A DNA stretch of 64,000 nt from Frateuria_A sp049727805 (GTDB taxonomy: Bacteria; Pseudomonadota; Gammaproteobacteria; Xanthomonadales; Rhodanobacteraceae): contig NZ_JBCNYA010000004.1 in the NCBI RefSeq assembly GCF_049727805.1, positions 89,812 to 153,811 on the forward strand, given 5' to 3'. Positions within the stretch are counted from its first letter, which is position 1; each line of letters begins with the position of its first letter. This document shows, one piece after another, positions 42,065 to 51,790 of the stretch. Made by a program: the position numbers and the translations under genes. A model generated the notes under the pieces. That model saw nothing but the letters and a program-made list of their open reading frames with translations. It had not been told where the DNA came from and ran no database searches.

Positions 42065-44637
42065 GATCCCGCCGGCCCGCGTTCGCCTGTCTCGCGCTGG
42101 CCGTGTTCGCCGTGCACGCCACCCCGCAGGACGACGCGCGCGCCCGTGCCCAGGCGCTGGTCGCGCGCATGACCCTGCCGGAGAAGGTCGCCCAGTTGCA
42201 GAACCACGCGCCGGCGATCCCGCGCCTGGGCGTGCCCGCGTACGACTGGTGGAACGAGGGCCTGCACGGCATCGCGCGCAACGGCTACGCCACGGTGTTC
42301 CCGCAGGCGATCGGCCTGGCGGCGAGCTGGAATCCGGCACTGCTGGAGCAGGTCGGCGAAACGGTGGCGAGCGAGGCGCGCGCCAAGTTCGACGCCACCG
42401 GCGAACACGGACTGTTCCAGGGACTGACCCTGTGGTCGCCCAACATCAACATCTTCCGCGACCCGCGCTGGGGCCGCGGGCAGGAAACCTACGGCGAAGA
42501 CCCATTCCTCACCGGCCGCCTCGCGGTCGCCTACATCCACGGCGTGCAGGGCGACGATCCCGCCCACCCGCGCGCGATCGCCACGCCCAAGCACTTCGCC
42601 GTGCACAGCGGCCCGGAGCGCGGTCGCCACGGCTTCGACGCCATCGTCTCGCCGCACGACCTGGAAGACACCTACCTGCCCGCCTTCCGCGCCGCGGTCA
42701 CCGAAGGCCACGCCGGCTCGGTGATGTGCGCTTACAACGCGATCGACGGCACGCCCGCCTGCGCCAACCGCTGGCTGCTGACCGACCTGCTGCGCCGCGA
42801 CTGGGGCTTCGACGGCTACGTCGTGTCCGACTGCGACGCGGTGGACGACATGACGCAGTTCCACCACTACCGGCCGGACGATGCGCGCTCCGCCGCCGCC
42901 GCGCTCGCCGCCGGCACCGACCTGAACTGCGGCCAGGCGTACGCCGCGCTGGGCGAAGCGGTCGCCAAGGGCTACGCGCAGCCGGCCGACCTCGACGCCG
43001 CGCTGGTGCGCCTGTTCACCGCCCGCTACCGGCTGGACCTGGCCGACCACCCGGCGCCTGCCGCCGATGCCGCACTCGACAGCCCCGCCCACCGCGCGCT
43101 CGCGCTCGAAGCCGCGCGCCAGTCGCTGGTGCTGCTGAAGAACGCGAACGGCACCTTGCCGCTGCGCGCGGGCACGCGCATCGCGGTCGTCGGCCCGGAC
43201 GCGGATGCGCTCGAAACACTGGAAGCGAACTACCACGGCACCGCGCGCGCCCCGGTCACGCCGCTGCAGGGCCTGCGCGAACGCTTCGGCGCCGATCGCG
43301 TGAGCTATGCGCAAGGCTCGCCGATCGCCGCCGGCGTACCGGTGCCGATACCTGAAACCGCCTTGCGCACACCGGATGGCGCACGCGGCCTGCAGGGCGA
43401 GTACTTCGATGCGGTCAACCTGCGCGGCACCGCACGCCTCACCCGCACCGATCGCGTGATCGACTTCGACTGGGACCGCGTGGCGCCCGACGACGCGCTC
43501 GACGCGGCCCATTACGCCGCACGCTGGACCGGCGCACTGGTGCCGCCCGGTCCCGGCGACTACACGCTGGCCGTGCACGTCGAGCGTTGCTTCGATTGCC
43601 GCGGCCATGACCCGGTGCGTCTGTACGTCGACGGCCGCAAGCTCATCGACGATTCCGGCAGCGACACGCCCACGCTGCAGGCGCGGCTTCACTTCGCCGA
43701 CCGTTCGCCGCACGCGCTGCGGCTGGAGCTGGTGCACAGCGGGGAAGACCAGGGCATCCGCCTGCAATGGCTCGCACCCGCGCAGGCCCAGTTGGACGAA
43801 GCGCTCACCGCCACCCGCGAGGCGGACGTCGTCCTCGCCTTCGTCGGCCTCTCGCCCGACGTGGAAGGCGAGGAACTGCACATCGACGTGCCCGGCTTCG
43901 ACGGCGGCGACCGCACCGACATCGCCTTGCCGGCAGTACAACGCGCGTTGCTCGAGCGCGTCGCCGCCAGCGGCAAGCCGCTGGTGGTGGTGCTGGTGTC
44001 GGGCAGCGCCGTGGCGCTGGACTGGGCACAGCAGCATGCCGCCGCGATCCTCGCCGCCTGGTACCCCGGCCAGGCCGGCGGCACGCCGATCGCCCGCGTG
44101 CTGGCCGGCGACGACGATCCGGGCGGCCGCCTGCCGGTGACCTTCTACCGCGCCACAACTGACCTGCCGCCGTTCTCCCGCTACGACATGCAGGGGCGCA
44201 CCTACCGCTACTTCGCTGGCACGCCGCTGTACCCGTTCGGCCATGGGCTGAGCTATACGCGGTTCGCCTACGACGGCCTCGCGCTCTCGACCCATGCACT
44301 CACCGCCGGCAAGCCGCTTACCGTCGGCATGACCGTGCGCAACACAGGCCCGCGCGCTGGCGACGAGGTGGTGCAGGCCTACCTGCACGCCACCGACGTG
44401 CCGATGGCGCCGCGCCGCGCGCTGGTCGCCTTCCGCCGCGTGTACCTGCAGCCTGGCGAGAGCCAACGCGTGACCTTCGACCTCTCGCCCCGCCAGTTGA
44501 GCACGGTCGACGCGGCCGGACGGCGCGCCGTGGCAGCGGGCCGCTACCGCCTGTCCGTCGGTGGCGGGCAACCCGGCGACGCGCCGGGCGAGCAGGCCAC
44601 CTTCACCATCACCGGCCGGCACGCGCTGCCGCGATGA
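42061..44637 (+). CDS. GH3 family glycosidase with PA14 domain, probable beta-xylosidase
   Basis: Retaining exo-glycosidase of 858 aa with a signal-like leader (VRSRRPAFACLALAVFAVHA). The GH3 barrel shows RLGVPAYDWWNEGLHG, FRDPRWGRGQETYGEDPFLT and nucleophile D257 in VVSDCDAVDD. A PA14 insertion at about residues 440-560 (LQGEYFDAVNLRG to LRLELVHSGEDQGIRLQW) precedes the end of the second domain and a fibronectin-III-like tail. WWNEGLHG-type GH3 enzymes are often beta-xylosidases. NixI, the GH3 of the X. campestris N-glycan cluster, removes beta-1,2-xylose from plant N-glycans, and this gene sits in the same GH2-GH3-GH125-GH92 order. The start is GTG in a GTGA overlap. Confidence 0.88.
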   Translation: MRSRRPAFACLALAVFAVHATPQDDARARAQALVARMTLPEKVAQLQNHAPAIPRLGVPAYDWWNEGLHGIARNGYATVFPQAIGLAASWNPALLEQVGETVASEARAKFDATGEHGLFQGLTLWSPNINIFRDPRWGRGQETYGEDPFLTGRLAVAYIHGVQGDDPAHPRAIATPKHFAVHSGPERGRHGFDAIVSPHDLEDTYLPAFRAAVTEGHAGSVMCAYNAIDGTPACANRWLLTDLLRRDWGFDGYVVSDCDAVDDMTQFHHYRPDDARSAAAALAAGTDLNCGQAYAALGEAVAKGYAQPADLDAALVRLFTARYRLDLADHPAPAADAALDSPAHRALALEAARQSLVLLKNANGTLPLRAGTRIAVVGPDADALETLEANYHGTARAPVTPLQGLRERFGADRVSYAQGSPIAAGVPVPIPETALRTPDGARGLQGEYFDAVNLRGTARLTRTDRVIDFDWDRVAPDDALDAAHYAARWTGALVPPGPGDYTLAVHVERCFDCRGHDPVRLYVDGRKLIDDSGSDTPTLQARLHFADRSPHALRLELVHSGEDQGIRLQWLAPAQAQLDEALTATREADVVLAFVGLSPDVEGEELHIDVPGFDGGDRTDIALPAVQRALLERVAASGKPLVVVLVSGSAVALDWAQQHAAAILAAWYPGQAGGTPIARVLAGDDDPGGRLPVTFYRATTDLPPFSRYDMQGRTYRYFAGTPLYPFGHGLSYTRFAYDGLALSTHALTAGKPLTVGMTVRNTGPRAGDEVVQAYLHATDVPMAPRRALVAFRRVYLQPGESQRVTFDLSPRQLSTVDAAGRRAVAAGRYRLSVGGGQPGDAPGEQATFTITGRHALPR

Positions 44638-44651
44638 CGCCAGGAGACGCC

Positions 44652-46094
44652 ATGACCGATCGCCGCCACTTCCTCAAACTGCTCGGCACCGCGGCCGCGA
44701 GTAGCGCCTTCATGGGGCTCCCGGCCGCGACCGCGGCGGTGCCGGCCACGCGCTTCGTCAGCCGCCGGCCGGCGCCGGGAAAACGCAAGTTCAAAAGCGA
44801 GGTGGTCGAACGCGAGATCGCGCGCGTCAAAGCGCGCATCGGCGACCCCAAGCTCGCCTGGATGTTCGAGAACTGCTTTCCGAACACGCTCGACACCACG
44901 GTGGAGCTGGGCACGCTGGAGGGCAAGCCGGACACCTTCGTGATCACCGGCGACATCGATGCGATGTGGCTGCGCGATTCCTCCGCGCAGGTGAGCCCCT
45001 ACGTGCCGCTGGCCCGGCAGGATCCGGCGTTGCGGCAACTGTTCCGCGGCCTGATCCGCCGCCAGGCGCACTGCATCCGGATCGATCCCTACGCCAACGC
45101 CTTCCTGCCCGATCCGCATGCGACGCCGCTGAGCTGGGCCGTCCACGACGACACCGCGATGGCGCCGGGCGTGGGCGAGCGCAAGTGGGAGGTCGACTCG
45201 CTGTGCTGGCCGATCCGGCTCGCGCACGCCTACTGGAAGGCCACCGGCGACGTCGAGCCGTTCGATGACGGCTGGCGCGCCGCGATGCGGCGCGTGCTCG
45301 CCACCTTCCGCGAGCAGCAGCGCCTGCACGGCCCCGGCCCATACCGCTTCCAGCGCCCCTCGCCCCGGCCGACCGAGACGCTGGCGCTGGACGGCTACGG
45401 CAACCCGACGCGGCCCAACGGCATGATCCATTCGATGTTCCGCCCGTCGGACGACGCCTGCCTGTATCCGCTGTTCGTGCCGGCCAACCTGTTCGCGGTG
45501 CTGTCGCTGCGGCAACTGGCGGCGATGAGCCAGGCGATCCACCACGACCTCGCTTTCGCCTCGGCCTGCACGGCGCTGGCCGATGAAGTGGAACAGGCCA
45601 CCCATCGCGACGGCCGCCTGCGCGACGAGAACGGCCGCGACTGCTGGGCTTACGAGATCGACGGCTACGGCAACCGGTTGTTCATGGACGACGCCAACAT
45701 ACCGAGCCTGCTCAGCCTGCCCTACCTCGGCTGCTGCGCGGCGGACGACCCGCTCTACCGGCGTACCCGCGAACGCGCCTGGAGCGGACACAACCCGTAC
45801 TTCTTCAAGGGCACCGCCGCCGAAGGCATCGGCGGTCCGCACGAAGGCCTGCGCACGATCTGGCCGATGTCGATCACCGTGCGCGCGCTGACCAGCGGCG
45901 ATGTGGCCGAGATCCGCCAGTGCCTGCGCTGGCTGCGCGATACCGACGCCGGCAGCGGTTTCATGCACGAGGCGTTCGACCAGGACGACCCGAAGCATTT
46001 CACGCGTGCGTGGTTTGCCTGGGCCAACAGTCTGTTCGGCGAGTTGATGGTGAAGCTCGTGGACGAGCGGCCTGACGTGCTGCGAAACGTATGA
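44652..46094 (+). CDS. GH125 family exo-alpha-1,6-mannosidase with Tat-type leader
   Basis: Inverting alpha-1,6-mannosidase family protein of 480 aa. The leader MTDRRHFLKLLGTAAASSAF has the twin-arginine motif, so export of the folded enzyme is likely. The GH125 body shows DTFVITGDIDAMWLRDSSAQ, HCIRIDPYANAFLPDP, GERKWEVDSLCWPIRLAHAYW, FRPSDDACLYPLFVPANLFA and SGFMHEAFDQDDPKHFTRAWFAWANSLF. The last segment and GDIDAMWLRDS carry conserved acidic residues. In X. campestris the equivalent NixJ removes the alpha-1,6-mannose of plant N-glycans after xylose release. AGGAGA precedes this ATG; an ATG at 44634 that overlaps the GH3 stop is possible but would put six residues ahead of the Tat leader. 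Confidence 0.92.
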   Translation: MTDRRHFLKLLGTAAASSAFMGLPAATAAVPATRFVSRRPAPGKRKFKSEVVEREIARVKARIGDPKLAWMFENCFPNTLDTTVELGTLEGKPDTFVITGDIDAMWLRDSSAQVSPYVPLARQDPALRQLFRGLIRRQAHCIRIDPYANAFLPDPHATPLSWAVHDDTAMAPGVGERKWEVDSLCWPIRLAHAYWKATGDVEPFDDGWRAAMRRVLATFREQQRLHGPGPYRFQRPSPRPTETLALDGYGNPTRPNGMIHSMFRPSDDACLYPLFVPANLFAVLSLRQLAAMSQAIHHDLAFASACTALADEVEQATHRDGRLRDENGRDCWAYEIDGYGNRLFMDDANIPSLLSLPYLGCCAADDPLYRRTRERAWSGHNPYFFKGTAAEGIGGPHEGLRTIWPMSITVRALTSGDVAEIRQCLRWLRDTDAGSGFMHEAFDQDDPKHFTRAWFAWANSLFGELMVKLVDERPDVLRNV

Positions 46095-46185
46095 CGGCGC
46101 GCGCTTCCGTACTGATCGTGCCTACGCCGGCGCCCGGATCGGGGGTGTCGTTCGTCTATCCGAAGAGCACGCTCGACAGTCTTTC

Positions 46186-46236
46186 CGGCGAGCCACGGCC
46201 GCCTACTCCACCCTCTCCCCCGAGGGGCTCAAGCGC
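46186..46236. repeat. Degenerate family-2 repeat within the operon
   Basis: GGCGAGCCACGGCCGCCTAC followed by an imperfect CCCTCTCCCCCGAGGGG palindrome, in the 189-base gap 46095-46283 between GH125 and GH92. It may separate the operon into two expression units. No operator was seen here. Confidence 0.55.
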
Positions 46237-46283
46237 AACTCGCCTTCCCCCAACCACATGACCGACCCACAGGAGACCCCACC

Positions 46284-48728
46284 ATGCTGACGCGCAGACG
46301 CTTCCTGCAGGGCATCGGCGCCCTGGCCGCCCTGGGCACCGCCGCCGAAACACTGCCCGCCTTCGCGATGAGCCGTCCCGGACGCGAGCGGGCGATGCTC
46401 GGCAACAGTGCGGGCGTATCGCGCTATGTCGACGTGTTCGTCGGCACCGGCGGCCACGGCCATACCTTCCCCGGCGCCACGCTGCCCTACGGCATGGTGC
46501 AGCTGAGTCCCGACACCAACGACGCCGGCTGGGACGCCTGCTCGGGCTACCACCAGCGCGACGGGTCGATCATGGGCTTCTCGCACACGCACCTGTCCGG
46601 CACCGGCGCCAGCGACATGCTCGACGTGCTGGTGATGCCGGCGCAGGGCGAGGTGCTGCTGCAGCCGGGCGAGCGCGGCCTGCCCGACAAGAACTACCAG
46701 TCGCACTTCGACGAAGCGGCCTTCGCCAGCACGCGGCTGCCGCCCGACGCGGTGGGCACGCCCGGCCACGGCTACCGCTCGCGCTACGACGGCGAGCAGG
46801 CGCAGCCGGGCTACTACCGCGTGCACCTGGCCGACCACGACATCCTGGCCGAACTCACCGCCACGCTGCGCACCGGCCTGCACCGCTACACCTTCAACAA
46901 GGCCGGCCCGGGCCACCTGCTCATCGACCTGGCGCACGGCTTCCACGACGACGCCAAGGTGCCGGCCAAGGTCAGCGACGCGCAGTTGCAGTGGATCGGC
47001 AGCGACCTGCTGGTCGGCAGCCGGCGCGTGCACCAGTGGGCCAACGGCCGCCATCTCTACTTCGCGATGAAGCTGTCGCGCCCGGCCAGCCGCGCCACGC
47101 TGTACTCGGAAGACAAGGCGCTGCCCGACGGCGCGCGCCAGGCCAGGGGCGCGCACCTGAAGGCCGCGCTGCACTTCGACGAGGTGGGCGGCGCGCCGCT
47201 GCTGGTGAAGGTCGGCATCTCGGCGGTCGACATCGATGGCGCACGCCGCAACCTCGACACCGAAATGGCCGACTGGGACTTCGATCGCGTGCGCCAGGAC
47301 GCCGCCGACGCGTGGGAGCGCGAGCTCTCGCGCATCCGTTTCGAGTCGCCCTCCGAGCCGGTCAAGCGCACCTTCTACAGCGCGCTCTACCACACCATGC
47401 TCGCGCCCACGCTGTTCAGCGACGTGGACGGCCGCTACCGCGGCATGGACCTGAAAGTGCACACGCTGCCCAACGGCCAGCACAACTACAGCACCTACTC
47501 GCTGTGGGACACCTACCGCGCACTGCATCCGCTGCTCACCCTGTTCCAGAGCGAGCGCGTGCCCGACCTGGTCAACGGCCTGGTGCGGATGACGGCCGAA
47601 AGCCCGGACGGCCCACCGGTGTGGCCGCTGCAGGGCGTGGAGACCGGCACCATGATCGGCTACCACTCGATCGTGGTGATCGCCGAGGCGCACGCCAAGG
47701 GCTTCACCGGCATCGACTACGCCAAGGCGTGGCCGCTGTTCCGCAAGCGCGCGATGGACGACGACTACCGCGGCCTGGCGTACTACCGCAAGCTCGGCTA
47801 CATCCCCGCCGACAAGGAGTGGGAGTCGGTCAGCAAGACGCTCGAATACACCTACGACGATTGGGCGATGGCGCACCTGGCCGATGCGGTCGGCGCGCAC
47901 GACGACGCCAGGCACCTGCGCGAACGCTCGCGTAACTACCGCAACGTGTTCGACAAGAAGCTCACCTTCGTGCGCCCGCGCGGCAGCGACGGCAAGTGGC
48001 TGCAGCCGTTCGACCCGCGTGCGATGGGCCATGGCGCCAAGTGGCGCGACTTCACCGAATCCAACGCGTGGGAGGCGACCTTCCTCAACCAGCACGACCT
48101 GTACGCGTACATGCAGTTGTTCGGCGGCGAGCAGGCGTTCGAGCGCAAGCTCGACGAACTCTTCAACACCAGCTCCGCGCTGCCGGCCGATGCGCCGCCG
48201 GACATCGCCGGCATGGTCGGCCAGTACGCGCACGGCAACGAACCCAGCCACCACGTCGCCTACCTCTACGCCTACACCGGCGCGCACCACAAGACGCAGG
48301 CGCGCGTGCGCATGCTGCTGGAGAAGATGTACCGCCCCGAGCCCGACGGCCTGGCCGGCAACGAGGACTGCGGCCAGACCAGCGCGTGGTACGTGCTCGG
48401 CGCGCTGGGCCTGTACGCGGTCGATCCGGTCAGCACCCATTACGTGTTCGGCAGCCCGCTGCTCGACCAGGCCGAGGTCATGCTGGGCGGCGGCAAGACG
48501 CTGGTACTGCGCACCAAGGGCAACGGCCCGGACAAGCCGTACATCCAGTCGGTGACCTGGAACGGCAAGCCCTGGACGAAGAGCTGGATCGGCCACGCGG
48601 AGCTGGCCGCTGGCGGCACGCTGGAGTTCACCATGGGCGCCACGCCGAACACCCGCTTCGGCGCCGCCCCGGCCGATCGCCCGCCGTCGTTCGGCCAACC
48701 GGCCGGGCAGGCCACCGGCAAGGCCTGA
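46284..48728 (+). CDS. GH92 family alpha-mannosidase with Tat-type leader
   Basis: Second GH92 enzyme in the window, 814 aa. The leader MLTRRRFLQGIGALAALGTA carries a twin-arginine motif, unlike the Sec-type GH92 at 16143. Family blocks: YVDVFVGTGGHGHTFPGATL, GFSHTHLSGTGASDMLDVLV, YSTYSLWDTYRALHPLLTLF, YAHGNEPSHHVAYLYAYTG and GNEDCGQTSAWYVLGALGLY. In X. campestris NixK (GH92) cuts the alpha-1,3-mannose first, which opens the way for the GH3 and GH125 enzymes; the neighbours here are the same families. Linkage specificity cannot be read directly. CAGGAGA lies ahead of the start. Confidence 0.93.
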   Translation: MLTRRRFLQGIGALAALGTAAETLPAFAMSRPGRERAMLGNSAGVSRYVDVFVGTGGHGHTFPGATLPYGMVQLSPDTNDAGWDACSGYHQRDGSIMGFSHTHLSGTGASDMLDVLVMPAQGEVLLQPGERGLPDKNYQSHFDEAAFASTRLPPDAVGTPGHGYRSRYDGEQAQPGYYRVHLADHDILAELTATLRTGLHRYTFNKAGPGHLLIDLAHGFHDDAKVPAKVSDAQLQWIGSDLLVGSRRVHQWANGRHLYFAMKLSRPASRATLYSEDKALPDGARQARGAHLKAALHFDEVGGAPLLVKVGISAVDIDGARRNLDTEMADWDFDRVRQDAADAWERELSRIRFESPSEPVKRTFYSALYHTMLAPTLFSDVDGRYRGMDLKVHTLPNGQHNYSTYSLWDTYRALHPLLTLFQSERVPDLVNGLVRMTAESPDGPPVWPLQGVETGTMIGYHSIVVIAEAHAKGFTGIDYAKAWPLFRKRAMDDDYRGLAYYRKLGYIPADKEWESVSKTLEYTYDDWAMAHLADAVGAHDDARHLRERSRNYRNVFDKKLTFVRPRGSDGKWLQPFDPRAMGHGAKWRDFTESNAWEATFLNQHDLYAYMQLFGGEQAFERKLDELFNTSSALPADAPPDIAGMVGQYAHGNEPSHHVAYLYAYTGAHHKTQARVRMLLEKMYRPEPDGLAGNEDCGQTSAWYVLGALGLYAVDPVSTHYVFGSPLLDQAEVMLGGGKTLVLRTKGNGPDKPYIQSVTWNGKPWTKSWIGHAELAAGGTLEFTMGATPNTRFGAAPADRPPSFGQPAGQATGKA

Positions 48729-48733
48729 CGACC

Positions 48734-50083
48734 ATGCGCAAGCCCTTCGCACGATGGAGTCTGCTGCTTGCCTGCACCCTGGCGGGCGTTGCCGCGCACG
48801 CGGCGGCGCCCGCCACGGCGCCACCCTCCGACGCCGCACGCATGCAGTGGTTTGCCGACGCCAAGTTCGGCATCTTCATCCACTGGGGCATCTACGCGGT
48901 CGACGGCATCGACGAGTCGTGGTCGTTCTTCAACGGCTACGTCTCCTACGACCACTACATGCAGCAGCTCAAGGGCTTCACCGCGAAGGACTACCGCCCG
49001 CAAGCCTGGGCCGACCTGATCCGCGACAGCGGCGCGCGCTACGCGGTCATGACCTCCAAGCACCACGATGGCGTGGCGCTGTGGAACACCGCGCAGGGGC
49101 TCAACGTGGTCAAGGACACGCCGGCCCGGCGCGACCTCGTCGCGCCGTTCGTCGCCGCCCTGCGCAAGGACGGCCTCAAGGTCGGCCTGTACTTCTCGCT
49201 GATCGACTGGTCCTCGCCGGACTATCCCGCCTTCACCCAGTCGCAGCCGCGCTACGACATCAAGAACGACCCCGCGCGCTGGAACCGCTTCGTGCGCTAC
49301 TACCAGGGCCAGCTCAAGGACCTGATGCAGCGCTACGACCCGGACCTCTACTGGTTCGACGGCGACTGGGAACACAGCGCCGCCGACTGGCACGCGAAGG
49401 AAACCCACGACTTCCTGCTCGCGCACAACCCCCACGCCATCATCAATGCGCGCCTGCCCGGCGAAGGCGACTACGCCACGCCCGAACAAGGCATGCCGGT
49501 CACTCCGCCGCCCCAGCCCTACTGGGAGCTGTGCATGACGATGAACGACTCCTGGGGCTGGCAGCCGCACGACCACCACTTCAAGACGCCCAACCAGCTG
49601 ATCCGCATCCTGGCCGACACCGTGAGCCTGGGCGGCAACCTGCTGCTGGACATCGGCCCGCGCGCCGATGGCTCGATCCCCGAACAGGAAGTATCCACGC
49701 TCAAGGAGATCGGCCGCTGGACGCACAAGAACGCCGAGGCCATCTACGGCACCCGCGCCGGCATCCCGCGCGATTACTACGCCGGCGCCAGCACGCTGTC
49801 CAAGGACGGACAGACGCTCTACCTGTTCGTCGACGGCCGTCCCAGCGGCCCGGTGCTGGTGAAGGGGCTGATGAACCACGTGCTGCACGCGCGCGTGGTC
49901 GGCAACGGCACCACGCTCGACCCGCAGATCGTCGGCAAACCGTACTGGACCAAGGTGCCGGGCCTGCTCTACATCCCGCTGCCCGACGACACGCTGGATC
50001 CGCAACTGACTGTGGTTGCGCTGACGCTGGACGGCCCGGTGCAACTGTTCCACGACCAGGTCAAGGCGATCGAGAAGAACTGA
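48734..50083 (+). CDS. GH29 family alpha-L-fucosidase (first copy), exported
   Basis: Retaining alpha-fucosidase of 449 aa with a Sec signal peptide (MRKPFARWSLLLACTLAGVAAHA). GH29 motifs: WFADAKFGIFIHWGIYAVDG, RYAVMTSKHHDGVALWNT, GLKVGLYFSLIDWSSPDYP, nucleophile D209 in LYWFDGDWE, NDSWGWQPHD and VSLGGNLLLDIGPRADGSIP. It starts five bases after the GH92 stop. Likely to remove core or antenna fucose of plant N-glycans. It differs clearly from the next gene, which suggests different linkage preferences. Confidence 0.92.
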   Translation: MRKPFARWSLLLACTLAGVAAHAAAPATAPPSDAARMQWFADAKFGIFIHWGIYAVDGIDESWSFFNGYVSYDHYMQQLKGFTAKDYRPQAWADLIRDSGARYAVMTSKHHDGVALWNTAQGLNVVKDTPARRDLVAPFVAALRKDGLKVGLYFSLIDWSSPDYPAFTQSQPRYDIKNDPARWNRFVRYYQGQLKDLMQRYDPDLYWFDGDWEHSAADWHAKETHDFLLAHNPHAIINARLPGEGDYATPEQGMPVTPPPQPYWELCMTMNDSWGWQPHDHHFKTPNQLIRILADTVSLGGNLLLDIGPRADGSIPEQEVSTLKEIGRWTHKNAEAIYGTRAGIPRDYYAGASTLSKDGQTLYLFVDGRPSGPVLVKGLMNHVLHARVVGNGTTLDPQIVGKPYWTKVPGLLYIPLPDDTLDPQLTVVALTLDGPVQLFHDQVKAIEKN

Positions 50084-50095
50084 GGGAGTCCGCCG

Positions 50096-51523
50096 ATGAA
50101 ACCCGCATCCGCCCTGCTGCTGCTCGCCCTGCTCCTGCCCGCCGCGACCCGCGCGGACGAGGGCCCCTACGTGCCGGAAACCGACCCGCTGGTGCTGAAG
50201 AAGCTCGCCGCCTGGCAGGACTGGAAGTTCGGCTTCATGGCGCACTGGGGCCCGTACAGCCAGTGGGGCGTGGTCGAGTCCTGGTCGATCTGCTCGGAAG
50301 ACGTGCCCTGGTGCGCGCGCCCGGCCGGCATCAGCTACGTCGACTACAAGAAGAAGTACGAGCAGCTGCCGACGACCTTCAACCCGACGAAGTTCGATCC
50401 CGACGCCTGGGCGCGCGCGGCCAGGGACGCGGGCATGCGCTACGTGGTGTTCACCACCAAGCACCACGACGGCTTCTCGATGTTCGACACGCGGCAGGCC
50501 GACTACCGCATCACCGCGCCCGACGTGCCCTTCCACAGCAACCCGCGCGCGAACATCACCAAGGAAGTATTCGACGCCTTCCGCGCGCAGGGCTTCGGCA
50601 TCGGCGCGTATTTTTCCAAGGCCGATTGGCACAACCGCGACTACTGGGCGCCCGAATGGGCCACGCCCACGCGCAACAACAACTACGACACGCGCAAGTA
50701 TCCCAAGCGCTGGCAGCGCTTCGTCGACTTCACCCACAAGCAGATCGGCGAACTGACCTCGCAGTACGGCCGCGTCGACATCCTGTGGCTCGACGCCGGC
50801 TGGGTGAACCCGCACAGCCACCCGCACGCGCCCGCCTACAGTGACCAGGTGCCATGGCCGCAGGACATCGACATGCCTGGCCTCGCCGCGCTCGCGCGCC
50901 GGAACCAGCCCGGCCTGATCGTCGTCGACCGCGCCGTCGGCGGGAAATACGAGGACTACCGCACGCCCGAGCAACAGGTCCCCGACCGCCCGCTGCCCTA
51001 CCCGTGGGAAACCTGCATGACCATGGGCGACTCCTGGTCGTACAAGCCCAACGACCGCTACAAGTCCGCCCGCGATCTGGTGCACATTTTGGTCGACGTC
51101 GTTGCCAAGGGCGGCAACCTCCTTCTCAACGTCGGCCCCGACGCCACCGGACAACTTCCCAAACCCGCGCTCGAGCGCATGCACGACATCGGCAAGTGGA
51201 TGAAGGTCAACGGCAGCGCCATCTACGCCAGCCATCCGATCAAGCCCTACGCCGAAGGCAAGCTGCGCTTCACCCAACTCAAGGACGGCAGCGTCAACGT
51301 CATCTACCTGGCCGACGAAGGCGAGACGCTGCCGCCGGCGACCATCACCCTGAAGGGCCCGCAGCCCGCACCGGGCGCCACCGTCCGCCTGCTCGGCACC
51401 GACGCCACGCTCACGACCACACGGCAAGGCGGAGTCACCACCATCGCCATCCCCCAGGACGCGAGGCAGATGCTGGCTGGTGCTTACGCCTGGACGATCC
51501 GGATGTCGGCGGTGCGCCCCTGA
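50096..51523 (+). CDS. GH29 family alpha-L-fucosidase (second copy), exported
   Basis: Second GH29 enzyme, 475 aa, with a signal peptide (MKPASALLLLALLLPAATRA). Motifs: WKFGFMAHWGPYSQWGVVES, RYVVFTTKHHDGFSMFDT, nucleophile D233 in ILWLDAGWVNP, ETCMTMGDSWSYKPND and VAKGGNLLLNVGPDATGQLP. A WCARPAG insertion near residue 78 is absent from the first copy. Having two divergent GH29 genes side by side fits sequential removal of differently linked fucoses, for example alpha-1,3 core and antenna fucose. It is the last gene of the operon, 12 bases after its neighbour. The cassette array begins about 215 bases downstream. Confidence 0.92.
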   Translation: MKPASALLLLALLLPAATRADEGPYVPETDPLVLKKLAAWQDWKFGFMAHWGPYSQWGVVESWSICSEDVPWCARPAGISYVDYKKKYEQLPTTFNPTKFDPDAWARAARDAGMRYVVFTTKHHDGFSMFDTRQADYRITAPDVPFHSNPRANITKEVFDAFRAQGFGIGAYFSKADWHNRDYWAPEWATPTRNNNYDTRKYPKRWQRFVDFTHKQIGELTSQYGRVDILWLDAGWVNPHSHPHAPAYSDQVPWPQDIDMPGLAALARRNQPGLIVVDRAVGGKYEDYRTPEQQVPDRPLPYPWETCMTMGDSWSYKPNDRYKSARDLVHILVDVVAKGGNLLLNVGPDATGQLPKPALERMHDIGKWMKVNGSAIYASHPIKPYAEGKLRFTQLKDGSVNVIYLADEGETLPPATITLKGPQPAPGATVRLLGTDATLTTTRQGGVTTIAIPQDARQMLAGAYAWTIRMSAVRP

Positions 51524-51737
51524 GCTCGCCTGCCGACGGCCCCATTGGCCGCCCCGACGCGCGCGACAGGTAACGGGTCGCCTGCATCCGCGGCAACAAC
51601 GGCTTGTTCCCTGCATTCTCACCGGTAAGACACAACATTCAGGTCCCGCAATATGCGACGGACGCCATCAGGCGGCGCCATCTGCTATCTGCATGAGCAG
51701 CGAGGAAAAACCTGCTTGACCGCCTCTTGCGACGAGC

Positions 51738-51790
51738 ACACCATCAGACGCATATGCCCGATTTGGGGTCTACTTAGCAGGCGGCATGAT
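51738..51790 (+). repeat. Possible degenerate attC at the left end of the array
   Basis: CTTAGCAGGCGGCATGAT at 51773-51790 resembles the L'-R' end of an attC site (CTTAACTCAGGC-GTTRRRY) with the central bases changed, and a GTG start follows at once. A faint left half (CATCAGACGC) is at about 51743. The remaining gap 51524-51737 shows nothing recognisable. Confidence 0.4.
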
